From positions 1-5,961 of the forward strand of contig JAKAJW010000089.1 of the NCBI GenBank assembly GCA_021813645.1: DNA of 5,961 nt, in the 5' to 3' direction. The notes under the pieces are model-generated. The model saw only the letters and a program-made list of their open reading frames with translations, searched no databases and had not been told where the DNA came from. This DNA comes from Pseudomonadota bacterium. Its GTDB lineage: Bacteria; Pseudomonadota; Alphaproteobacteria; Rhodobacterales; Rhodobacteraceae. A program made the translations under genes and the position numbers. How positions within the stretch are numbered: the stretch's first letter is position 1; each line of letters opens with the position of its first letter. Positions 1 through 5,478 of the stretch are shown piece by piece.

Positions 1-1
1 C

Positions 2-559
2 TTCGAGCGGGTGCCGGTGGACCTGCTGGCCGGCGAGAACCGGCGGCCGGAGCATCTGGCGCGCAATCCGCAGGGCCTGGTGCCGGCGCTGGAGATCGAC
101 GGGCGGATGCTGACGCAATCACTCGCCATTCTGGAATATCTCGACGAGACGCGGGCGGCGGGCTTCCTGCCCGACGAGCCGGCCGGCCGGGCGCGGGTGC
201 GGGCGCTGGCCTATGCGGTGGCGATGGAGATCCATCCGGTGTGCAACTCCTCGGTGGCGCGCTTCGCGGTGGAGCATTCGGGCGGCGGCCTCACGATGGA
301 GGGCTGGATGGCGGCCTTCATCCCCGCGCGGATGGCGGCGCTCGAGGCGATGCTGGACGATCCGGCCACCGGCGACTTCTGCCACGGCGCGCGGCCGAGC
401 CTGGCCGATATCTGTCTGGTGCCGCAGCTCTACAACGCGCGGCGCTGGGGGATCGACGTCACGTCATGGCGGCGCTGCCTGGCGATCGAGGCTAGGATGC
501 TGACGATTCCGGCGGTGCAGCGGGCGGTGCCGGAGCAGGTGAAACCGGAGGGGCCATGA
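2..559 (+). CDS. maiA: Maleylacetoacetate isomerase / zeta-class glutathione S-transferase, 5'-truncated by window edge
   Basis: The frame is open from the first full codon (position 2) and the opening residues FERVPVDLLAGE already match the interior of zeta GSTs, so the true start lies upstream; the GTG at 11 is an internal Val. 185 residues are visible against about 210 for the family, so some 25 N-terminal residues, including the Ser/Cys glutathione-activating motif, are missing. In the visible part, NPQGLVPALEIDG (22-34) is the thioredoxin-fold cis-Pro segment and LTQSLAILEYLDE (37-49) holds the Gln-Ser glutathione contact. The helical C-terminal domain has HPVCNSSVARF and, near the end, SLADICLVPQLYNARRWGIDV, a strong signature of maleylacetoacetate/maleylpyruvate isomerases. 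The family catalyses glutathione-dependent cis-trans isomerisation of maleylacetoacetate to fumarylacetoacetate in tyrosine/homogentisate breakdown in the cytoplasm. Maleylpyruvate isomerase (gentisate route) is the main alternative. The stop overlaps the next ATG (ATGA), implying translational coupling with the thiolase. Confidence 0.88.
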   Translation, partial: FERVPVDLLAGENRRPEHLARNPQGLVPALEIDGRMLTQSLAILEYLDETRAAGFLPDEPAGRARVRALAYAVAMEIHPVCNSSVARFAVEHSGGGLTMEGWMAAFIPARMAALEAMLDDPATGDFCHGARPSLADICLVPQLYNARRWGIDVTSWRRCLAIEARMLTIPAVQRAVPEQVKPEGP

Positions 560-1731
560 ACGAGATCGTCATTCTGTCCGGCGCGCGGACGGCCATCGGC
601 GGCTTCGGCGGCGCCTTGTCGGGCATGCCGCCGACCGAGCTGGCGACGGTGGCCGCGAAGGCGGCGCTGGAGCGCGCCGGGGTGGCGCCGGCGCAGATCG
701 GCACGGTGGTCTTCGGCACCGTCATCAATACCGAACCGAAGGACATGTATCTGTCGCGCATCGCGGCGATGCAGGCCGGCGTGCCGGAGACGGTGCCGGC
801 GATGAACGTGAACCGGCTCTGCGGCTCGGGGGCGCAGGCCGTCGTCTCGGCGGCGCAGGCGCTGATGCTGGGCGATGCCGATTTCGCGCTGGCCGGCGGG
901 GCGGAATGCATGAGCCGCGCGCCCTATGTGGTGCCGGCGGCGCGCTGGGGCCAGAAGATGGGCGATGTCACCGCGCTCGACATGATGCTGGGCACGCTGA
1001 ACTGCCCGTTCGGTTCGGGCCATATGGGGATCACCGCCGAGAATGTGGCGGCCGAACATCAGGTGAGCCGGGCCGCGCAGGACGCCTTCGCGCTGGAGAG
1101 CCAGCAGCGGGCGGCGCGGGCGATCGCCGAGGGCCGGTTTCAGGCCGAGATCGTGCCGGTCGAGGTGCCGGGGCGGAAGGGGCCGGTGGTCTTCGCGGTG
1201 GACGAGCACCCCAAGCAGACCTCGGCCGAGGCGCTGGCCGGGCTGAAGCCCGCCTTCCAGAAGGGCGGCACGGTGACGGCGGGCAATGCCTCGGGCATCA
1301 ACGACGGCGCGGCGGCGCTGGTGCTGGCCCGGGCCGAGGCGGCGCGGCAGGCCGGGCTGACGCCGCGGGCGCGCATCCTCGGCTATGCCCATGCCGGGGT
1401 GCGGCCGGAGGTGATGGGGATCGGCCCGGTGCCGGCGGTGCGGGCGCTCTGCGCGCGGACCGGGCTGGCGGTCGGCGATTTCGACGTGATCGAATCGAAC
1501 GAGGCCTTTGCCGCCCAGGCGCTGGCGGTTTCGGCCGCGCTCGGGCTCGATCCGGCGCGGGTGAACCCGAACGGCGGCGCCATCGCGCTGGGTCATCCGG
1601 TGGGCGCCACCGGGGCGATCCTGACCGTGAAGGCGCTTCACGAGCTGGAGCGGATCGGCGGCCGGCGCGCGCTGATCACCATGTGCATCGGCGGCGGCCA
1701 GGGCATCGCCCTGGCGATCGAGCGGGTCTGA
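556..1731 (+). CDS. bktB: BktB-type beta-ketothiolase / acetyl-CoA C-acyltransferase
   Basis: Complete 391-residue thiolase, the usual length for the family. The start ATG follows a good ribosome site (GGAGGGG, 547-553). All catalytic elements are present: nucleophilic Cys89 in NRLCGSGAQA, His347 in GHPVGATGA, and Cys377 in MCIGGGQG, with the NEAFAAQAL segment in between. The stretch TEPKDMYLSRIAA (59-71) and the SRAPYVVPAARWGQKMGD segment resemble the broad-chain-length ketothiolase BktB of Cupriavidus more than plain PhaA, so the enzyme may accept longer 3-ketoacyl-CoAs than acetoacetyl-CoA; that is inference from resemblance. It reversibly condenses two acyl-CoAs or cleaves 3-ketoacyl-CoA in the cytoplasm, serving polyhydroxyalkanoate precursor supply, fatty-acid or acetoacetyl-CoA breakdown. 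The 4-bp overlap with the upstream isomerase gene suggests it works with a pathway that ends in acetoacetate. No partner such as phaB follows; a terminator does. Confidence 0.93.
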   Translation: MNEIVILSGARTAIGGFGGALSGMPPTELATVAAKAALERAGVAPAQIGTVVFGTVINTEPKDMYLSRIAAMQAGVPETVPAMNVNRLCGSGAQAVVSAAQALMLGDADFALAGGAECMSRAPYVVPAARWGQKMGDVTALDMMLGTLNCPFGSGHMGITAENVAAEHQVSRAAQDAFALESQQRAARAIAEGRFQAEIVPVEVPGRKGPVVFAVDEHPKQTSAEALAGLKPAFQKGGTVTAGNASGINDGAAALVLARAEAARQAGLTPRARILGYAHAGVRPEVMGIGPVPAVRALCARTGLAVGDFDVIESNEAFAAQALAVSAALGLDPARVNPNGGAIALGHPVGATGAILTVKALHELERIGGRRALITMCIGGGQGIALAIERV

Positions 1732-1738
1732 CGGGCGG

Positions 1739-1766
1739 CCGGCGGGGCGACCGAACCGCCGGTTTT
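1739..1766 (+). terminator. Likely intrinsic terminator after bktB
   Basis: Eight bases after the bktB stop, CCGGCGG (1739-1745) pairs perfectly with CCGCCGG (1756-1762) across a 10-nt loop, and four T residues (1763-1766) follow. The T-run is short, so termination may be partial. The position between a finished gene and a separately spaced next gene supports the call. Confidence 0.6.
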
Positions 1767-1804
1767 GTCGCAGGCCGATCACGGGGAAGTTTACAGCGAT
1801 TGCC

Positions 1805-1833
1805 TTCACCCGCGGCGCGATGGCGGCCATAGA
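1805..1833 (+). promoter_or_regulatory. Tentative promoter for the MFS gene
   Basis: TTCACC (1805-1810, four of six matches to TTGACA) is separated by 17 bp from CATAGA (1828-1833, a weak three of six match to TATAAT). Transcription would then begin near 1840, inside the dyad described at 1831-1849. A TTTACA hexamer at 1790-1795 is closer to the -35 consensus but has no credible -10 at normal spacing. Both matches are weak, so this is only a proposal. Confidence 0.25.
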
Positions 1834-1849
1834 CGGTTTGAACCCGTCT
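1831..1849. promoter_or_regulatory. 19-bp near-perfect dyad, candidate operator
   Basis: AGACGGTTTGAACCCGTCT is an odd-length palindrome centred on G1840. Eight of nine base pairs are symmetric; only T1837/C1843 breaks the match. Its centre lies 38 bp before the MFS start codon and it overlaps the tentative -10 region, the classic place for a repressor site. The same symmetry could fold in RNA as a 6-bp hairpin (1831-1836 with 1844-1849) in the 5' leader, but only a very short T-run follows, so a terminator is less likely. No regulator gene is adjacent to name the binding protein. Confidence 0.45.
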
Positions 1850-1877
1850 TTGTCAGCATCCGAGCGAGCGAGGGAGC

Positions 1878-3080
1878 ATGAGCCGTAACAGGAACCAAGC
1901 CAGCCTTTCCGCCACCGAGTTCCGGTCCACCGCAGCGATCGCGGCGATCTACATGTCGCGGCTTCTCGGGCTGTTCATGATCTACCCGGTCTTCGCGCAT
2001 TTCGCCGGCGGGCTGCGCGGCGCCACGCCGACCACGATCGGCCTGGCGCTGGGCGTCTACGGCTTGACCCAGGGGTTGCTGCAGATCCCGTTCGGGCTGC
2101 TGTCGGACCGGGTCGGCCGGCGCCGGATGGTGGTGTTCGGGCTTGCCATGTTCTGTCTGGGCAGCATCGTCGCCGCGCTCTCGAGCGCGATCTGGGGCGT
2201 GCTGATCGGCCGGGCGCTGCAGGGGGCGGGGGCGATCGGCTCGGTGCTGCTGGCCTCGGTCGCCGACGTCACCCGCGCCGAGACCCGCACCCGGGCGATG
2301 GCGATCGTCGGCGTGTCGATCGGGTTTTCCTTCATGGTGGCGGTCGTGCTGGGGCCGCTGGTCGCCTATTTCGGCGGCCTGTCGGGGATCTTCTGGCTGA
2401 CCGCGGCGCTGGCGCTGGTCGGCATCGGCATCGCCGCCGCGGTGCTGCCGAGCCGCGAGACGCATGAGGCCGGCGTCGGGATCGCGCCGACCCGGTTCCG
2501 GCAGGTGCTGACCGACCGCCGGCTGCTGGAGCTGGATTTCGCCATCTTCATCCTGCACGCGACGATGACGGCGCTGTTCCTGGCGGTTCCCGGCATCGTG
2601 GCGCGCACCATGGGGCTGCACGGCGGGTCCGCCTGGGTGCTGTATCTGCCGGTGCTGGCGGCGGCGGCGGTGCTGATGGTGCCCTTCGTGATCGCCGCCG
2701 AGAAGCACGGCCGGATGACCCAGATGCGGCTTCTGGCGATCGCCGGCATCGGGGGGAGCGAGCTTTTGCTGCTGGTTCTGGGCGGCAGCGCGGTGGCCGT
2801 GGTGGCCGGGCTGGTGCTGTTCTTCACCGCCTTCACCGTGCTCGAGGCGCTCTTGCCCTCGCTGCTGACCAAGGCGGCGCCCGCCTCGGCCAAGGGCACC
2901 GCCTCGGGGATCTATTCCAGCTCGCAGTTCATCGGCATCTTCGTCGGCGGCAGCCTGGGCGGCATGGCGATGCAGCAGGGCGGCCCCGGCGCGCTCTTGG
3001 CCTTCGTGCTGGCGCTGACCGTGGTTTGGGGCGCCAGCCAGACGGTGCGCCGGCGGGCGGCGGAAGGCCCGGCCGGCTAG
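1878..3080 (+). CDS. MFS transporter, YajR-like, without the C-terminal cytoplasmic domain
   Basis: 400-residue inner-membrane protein with the hydrophobic pattern of a 12-helix major facilitator. The first helix carries IYMSRLLGLFMIYPVFAHF (24-42). Motif A, GLLSDRVGRRR (73-83, Asp77 and the basic cluster), lies between helices 2 and 3; motif B is GRALQGAGAIG (111-121, Arg112); motif C is GFSFMVAVVLGP (149-160) in helix 5. Helix-11 residues EALLPSLLTKAAPASAKGTASGIYSSSQFIG resemble E. coli YajR closely, as do YGLTQGLLQIPFGLLSDR and GRALQGAGAI. YajR is about 454 residues and ends in a ferredoxin-like YAM domain; this protein stops at RRRAAEGPAG right after the last helix, so that domain is absent. 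Substrate unknown; a proton-driven drug or metabolite exporter is the family expectation. The ATG follows a GAGGGAG run (1870-1876); the next Met (residue 26) would cut into helix 1. It appears monocistronic, and no regulator lies beside it. Confidence 0.85.
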   Translation: MSRNRNQASLSATEFRSTAAIAAIYMSRLLGLFMIYPVFAHFAGGLRGATPTTIGLALGVYGLTQGLLQIPFGLLSDRVGRRRMVVFGLAMFCLGSIVAALSSAIWGVLIGRALQGAGAIGSVLLASVADVTRAETRTRAMAIVGVSIGFSFMVAVVLGPLVAYFGGLSGIFWLTAALALVGIGIAAAVLPSRETHEAGVGIAPTRFRQVLTDRRLLELDFAIFILHATMTALFLAVPGIVARTMGLHGGSAWVLYLPVLAAAAVLMVPFVIAAEKHGRMTQMRLLAIAGIGGSELLLLVLGGSAVAVVAGLVLFFTAFTVLEALLPSLLTKAAPASAKGTASGIYSSSQFIGIFVGGSLGGMAMQQGGPGALLAFVLALTVVWGASQTVRRRAAEGPAG

Positions 3081-3109
3081 GCTCCGGCGACATCGGCGCG
3101 CGAGACGGC

Positions 3110-3138
3110 TTGCAGACTCGCCGCCGCTGGCCTATATC
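3110..3138 (+). promoter_or_regulatory. Likely promoter of the rimP-nusA operon
   Basis: TTGCAG (3110-3115) and TATATC (3133-3138) are separated by exactly 17 bp, giving a sigma70-like arrangement with transcription expected to begin near 3145. A perfect TTGACA hexamer sits just downstream at 3143-3148, but at 16-18 bp from it there is only AAACCC-like sequence, a poor -10. The first pair would transcribe the entire folded leader that follows; the second would omit its first hairpin. Confidence 0.5.
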
Positions 3139-3153
3139 CGCCTTGACAGCGGC

Positions 3154-3219
3154 GCCTTGGGGTCCAAACCCGAGGCCCACCGAAAGGATGGACGGGCCGC
3201 GCGCCCGTTTTTTTGTTTT
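3154..3219 (+). promoter_or_regulatory. rimP-operon leader RNA, putative attenuator of three adjacent hairpins
   Basis: Three stem-loops abut with no unpaired base between them. Hairpin 1 is GCCTTGGG (3154-3161) with CCCGAGGC (3169-3176), 8 pairs including one G-U, 7-nt loop. Hairpin 2 is 3177-3191: CCACC pairs with GG and TGG around a GAAA tetraloop of GNRA type, with A3188 bulged. Hairpin 3 is ACGGGC (3192-3197) with GCCCGT (3203-3208) followed by a long U-tract, i.e. an intrinsic terminator. An alternative helix, GGCCC (3174-3178) with GGGCC (3194-3198), would break all three and could act as an antiterminator. A terminator inside a 5' leader, right before a housekeeping operon, is the hallmark of transcription attenuation. 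I recall an alphaproteobacterial 'rimP leader' attenuator family predicted from comparative genomics; assignment of this copy to it is unverified. Confidence 0.65.
3192..3219 (+). terminator. Rho-independent terminator in the rimP leader
   Basis: A 6-bp GC-rich stem, ACGGGC with GCCCGT around a 5-nt loop, runs straight into seven T residues (3208-3214), then G and four more T (3216-3219). This is the strongest terminator in the window and it ends only 10 bp before the rimP ATG. It lies 112 bp after the MFS stop codon, so it could also end read-through transcripts from that gene, but its place within a folded leader favours an attenuating role. Confidence 0.8.
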
Positions 3220-3229
3220 CGGAACCCGG

Positions 3230-3838
3230 ATGACCGACCTGATCGCCAAGACCGCCATCGACCGGCGCCTCGCCGAGATCGTCACCCCGACGATCGAGGG
3301 GCTGGGATTCGAGCTTGTCCGCATCCGCCTGATGGGCGGACAGAAGCGGGTGCTGCAGATCATGGCCGACCGGCCGGAGGGCGGCATCGAGGTCGAGGAT
3401 TGCGCCAAGATCTCCACCGCCGTGTCGGCCGTGCTCGACGTCGAGGATCCGCTCGAGGATGCCTATGTGCTGGAGGTCTCCTCGCCGGGGATCGACCGGC
3501 CGCTGACCCGGCTGAAGGATTTCGACGCCTGGCGCGGCTGGGAGGCGCGGATCGAGACCACCGAGCTGATCGACGGCCGGCGGCGGTTCAAGGGGATCCT
3601 GCAAGGCACCGAGGAGGACGAGGTGCTGATCGAGATCGAAGGGCCGAAGGGCGAGGAGCCGATCACCATCGGGCTCAAGTTCGACTGGCTCTCCGATGCC
3701 AAGCTCATTCTGACCGACGAGTTGATCACCGAGATGCTGCGGCAACGGAAGGCCGCCGGCGTGGTGGACGAAAGCCGGTTCGACGAAATCGAGGAAGAGG
3801 GCGGGGAAGACGACCAGCCCGCCGAGACGAAACACTGA
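3230..3838 (+). CDS. rimP: Ribosome maturation factor RimP
   Basis: 202 residues; E. coli RimP has about 150, the excess being a C-terminal tail common in alphaproteobacterial forms. The N-terminal alpha/beta domain starts with IVTPTIEGLGFELVRIRL (17-34), continues with GGIEVEDCAKISTAVSAVLD (51-70), and closes with the family signature LEVSSPGIDRPL (81-92). The Sm/SH3-like C-terminal domain covers roughly 95-165. Residues 186-200 are an acidic tail, EIEEEGGEDDQPAET. RimP binds the 30S subunit during assembly in the cytoplasm and aids maturation around the S12/central pseudoknot region. I chose the ATG at 3230 because homologous sequence begins right after it; its ribosome site is weak (GGAACCCGG, 3221-3229). 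An in-frame ATG at 3188 would add 14 residues encoded by the terminator itself. The neighbour order rimP-nusA is conserved widely and confirms identity. Confidence 0.95.
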   Translation: MTDLIAKTAIDRRLAEIVTPTIEGLGFELVRIRLMGGQKRVLQIMADRPEGGIEVEDCAKISTAVSAVLDVEDPLEDAYVLEVSSPGIDRPLTRLKDFDAWRGWEARIETTELIDGRRRFKGILQGTEEDEVLIEIEGPKGEEPITIGLKFDWLSDAKLILTDELITEMLRQRKAAGVVDESRFDEIEEEGGEDDQPAETKH

Positions 3839-3842
3839 CGCC

Positions 3843-3848
3843 AGGAGG
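3843..3848 (+). promoter_or_regulatory. nusA ribosome-binding site
   Basis: AGGAGG is a full anti-Shine-Dalgarno match lying 5 nt before the ATG at 3854. A TTG codon directly before that ATG is in frame, but only 2 nt from this site, so the ATG is the better start. Confidence 0.85.
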
Positions 3849-3853
3849 CCTTG

Positions 3854-5473
3854 ATGGCGATTACCTCAGCCAACCAGCTGGAACTTCTGCAGACCGCCGA
3901 GGCGGTGGCGCGCGAGAAGATGATCGACCCGGATCTGGTGATCCAGGCGATGGAAGACAGCCTCGCCCGGGCGGCGAAGTCGCGCTATGGCGCGGAGCTC
4001 GACATCCGGGTGCATATCGACCGCAAGACCGGCCGGGCGACCTTCACCCGCGTCCGCACCGTGGTCGAGGACGATCTGGTGGAGAATCACCAGGCCCAGC
4101 TGACGGTGAAGCAGGCCCAGGCCTATAAGAAGGACGCCCAGGTCGGCGACGAGCTGATCGACGAGGTGCCGCCGGTGGAGATGGGCCGGATCGCGGCGCA
4201 ATCGGCCAAGCAGGTGATCCTGCAGAAGGTGCGCGAGGCCGAGCGCGACCGCCAGTTCGAGGAATTCAAGGACCGCAAGGGCACGATCATCAACGGTCAG
4301 GTCAAGCGCGAGGAATACGGCAATGTCATCGTCGACATCGGCCGGGGCGAGGGCATCCTGCGGCGCAACGAGAAGATCGGCCGCGAAAGCTACCGGATCG
4401 GCGACCGCATCCGCTGCTACATCAAGGATGTCCGCCGCGAGGCGCGCGGGCCGCAGGTGTTCCTGAGCCGGACCGACCCGCAGTTCATGGCCGAGCTGTT
4501 CAAGATGGAAGTGCCGGAGATCTACGACGGCATCATCGAGATCAAGGCGGTGGCCCGCGATCCGGGCTCGCGCGCGAAGATCGCGGTGATCTCCTACGAC
4601 AACTCGATCGACCCGGTGGGCGCCTGCGTCGGTATGCGCGGCAGCCGCGTGCAGGCGGTGGTGAACGAGCTGCAGGGCGAGAAGATCGACATCATCCCCT
4701 GGAACCAGGATCAGGCGACCTTCCTCGTCAACGCGCTGCAGCCGGCCGAGGTGTCCAAGGTCGTGATCGACGAAGAGGGCGGCAAGATCGAGGTGGTGGT
4801 GCCCGACGAGCAGCTGTCGCTGGCGATCGGCCGGCGCGGCCAGAACGTGCGGCTGGCCAGCCAGCTGACCGGGCTCGACATCGACATCATGACCGAGGCG
4901 GAAGAGAGCCAGCGCCGCCAGGCGGAATTCGCCGAGCGGACCCAGCTGTTCATGGACACGCTGGACGTCGACGAGATGATGGCGCAGCTGCTGGTCGCCG
5001 AGGGCTTCACCAGCCTCGAGGAAGTGGCCTATGTCGACATGGACGAGCTGCTGTCGATCGACGGGTTCGACGAGGACACCGCCGAAGAGCTGCAGGCCCG
5101 CGCCCGCGACGTGCTGGAAGAGCAGAACCGCAAGGCGCTGGAGCATGCCCGCGCGCTGGGTGCCGAGGACAGCCTGATCGGCTTCGAGGGGCTGACGCCG
5201 CAGATGGTCGAGGCGCTGGCGCTCGACGGGGTGAAGACGCTCGAGGACTTCGCCACCTGCGCCGACTGGGAGCTGGCCGGCGGCTGGACCACCGAGAACG
5301 GCGAGCGCAAGAAGGACGAGGGCGTCCTCGAGAAGTTCGACATGAGCCTGGAAGAGGCGCAGCACCTGATCATGACGGCGCGGGTGATGCTGGGCTGGGT
5401 CGACCCGTCCGAGCTTGCGGCGCTTGACGCCGAAGACGAGGAAGAGGCCGCCGAGGACGAGGCGGAGGCCTGA
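3854..5473 (+). CDS. nusA: Transcription termination/antitermination factor NusA
   Basis: 539 residues, normal for alphaproteobacteria. Domains in order: the RNA-polymerase-binding N-terminal domain (about 1-127, starting AITSANQLELLQTAEAVARE); S1 domain (about 137-203, GTIINGQVKREEYGNVIVDIG to GPQVFLSRTDPQF); KH1 with its GxxG loop as GMRG (260-263) in DPVGACVGMRGSRVQAV; KH2 with GRRG (326-329) in LAIGRRGQNVRLASQL; then two helix-hairpin-helix-like acidic repeats (about 375-425 and 443-515), and a highly acidic tail (DAEDEEEAAEDEAEA). The second repeat contains the Trp-rich insert seen in related bacteria (DWELAGGWTTENG). NusA binds RNA polymerase near the RNA exit channel and nascent RNA, enhancing pausing and intrinsic termination or, with other Nus factors, antitermination. 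It follows rimP by 15 bp with its own strong ribosome site. The upstream leader terminator makes autoregulation plausible, as known for E. coli nusA operon control; here it is inference. Confidence 0.97.
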   Translation: MAITSANQLELLQTAEAVAREKMIDPDLVIQAMEDSLARAAKSRYGAELDIRVHIDRKTGRATFTRVRTVVEDDLVENHQAQLTVKQAQAYKKDAQVGDELIDEVPPVEMGRIAAQSAKQVILQKVREAERDRQFEEFKDRKGTIINGQVKREEYGNVIVDIGRGEGILRRNEKIGRESYRIGDRIRCYIKDVRREARGPQVFLSRTDPQFMAELFKMEVPEIYDGIIEIKAVARDPGSRAKIAVISYDNSIDPVGACVGMRGSRVQAVVNELQGEKIDIIPWNQDQATFLVNALQPAEVSKVVIDEEGGKIEVVVPDEQLSLAIGRRGQNVRLASQLTGLDIDIMTEAEESQRRQAEFAERTQLFMDTLDVDEMMAQLLVAEGFTSLEEVAYVDMDELLSIDGFDEDTAEELQARARDVLEEQNRKALEHARALGAEDSLIGFEGLTPQMVEALALDGVKTLEDFATCADWELAGGWTTENGERKKDEGVLEKFDMSLEEAQHLIMTARVMLGWVDPSELAALDAEDEEEAAEDEAEA

Positions 5474-5478
5474 GGACG

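Noticed and set aside
430..1830. Long open frame on the - strand opposite bktB (466 codons)
   Set aside because: Product is Arg/His/Pro-rich low-complexity sequence with no family resemblance, fully antisense to a clear thiolase; GC-rich DNA produces such frames.
906..1832. Alternative + frame of 308 codons inside bktB
   Set aside because: Gly/Arg/Ala-rich frame-shifted reading of the thiolase with all catalytic motifs in the other frame.
1806..2708. - strand open frame opposite the MFS gene (300 codons)
   Set aside because: Gln/His/Arg/Asp-rich shadow of a clear membrane protein gene.
3100..3121. Inverted repeat GCGAG/CTCGC after the MFS gene
   Set aside because: Only 5 bp with a 12-nt loop and no T-run, and it overlaps the likely -35 element; not a credible terminator.
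3154..3176. Resemblance of hairpin 1 (loop GTCCAAA) to a tRNA T-arm, as metY lies near rimP in E. coli
   Set aside because: No acceptor stem, D-arm, anticodon arm or CCA end can be placed around it.
3026..3229. Possible N-terminal extension of rimP into the end of the MFS gene
   Set aside because: The frame is open but RimP homology begins just after the ATG at 3230, and the extension would read through the MFS 3' end, the promoter and the terminator.
3851..3853. TTG as nusA start
   Set aside because: Only 2 nt from AGGAGG, whereas the adjacent ATG is at a normal distance.
3866..5365. - strand open frame of 499 codons opposite nusA
   Set aside because: Leu/His/Asp-rich antisense shadow; the + strand encodes an unmistakable NusA.
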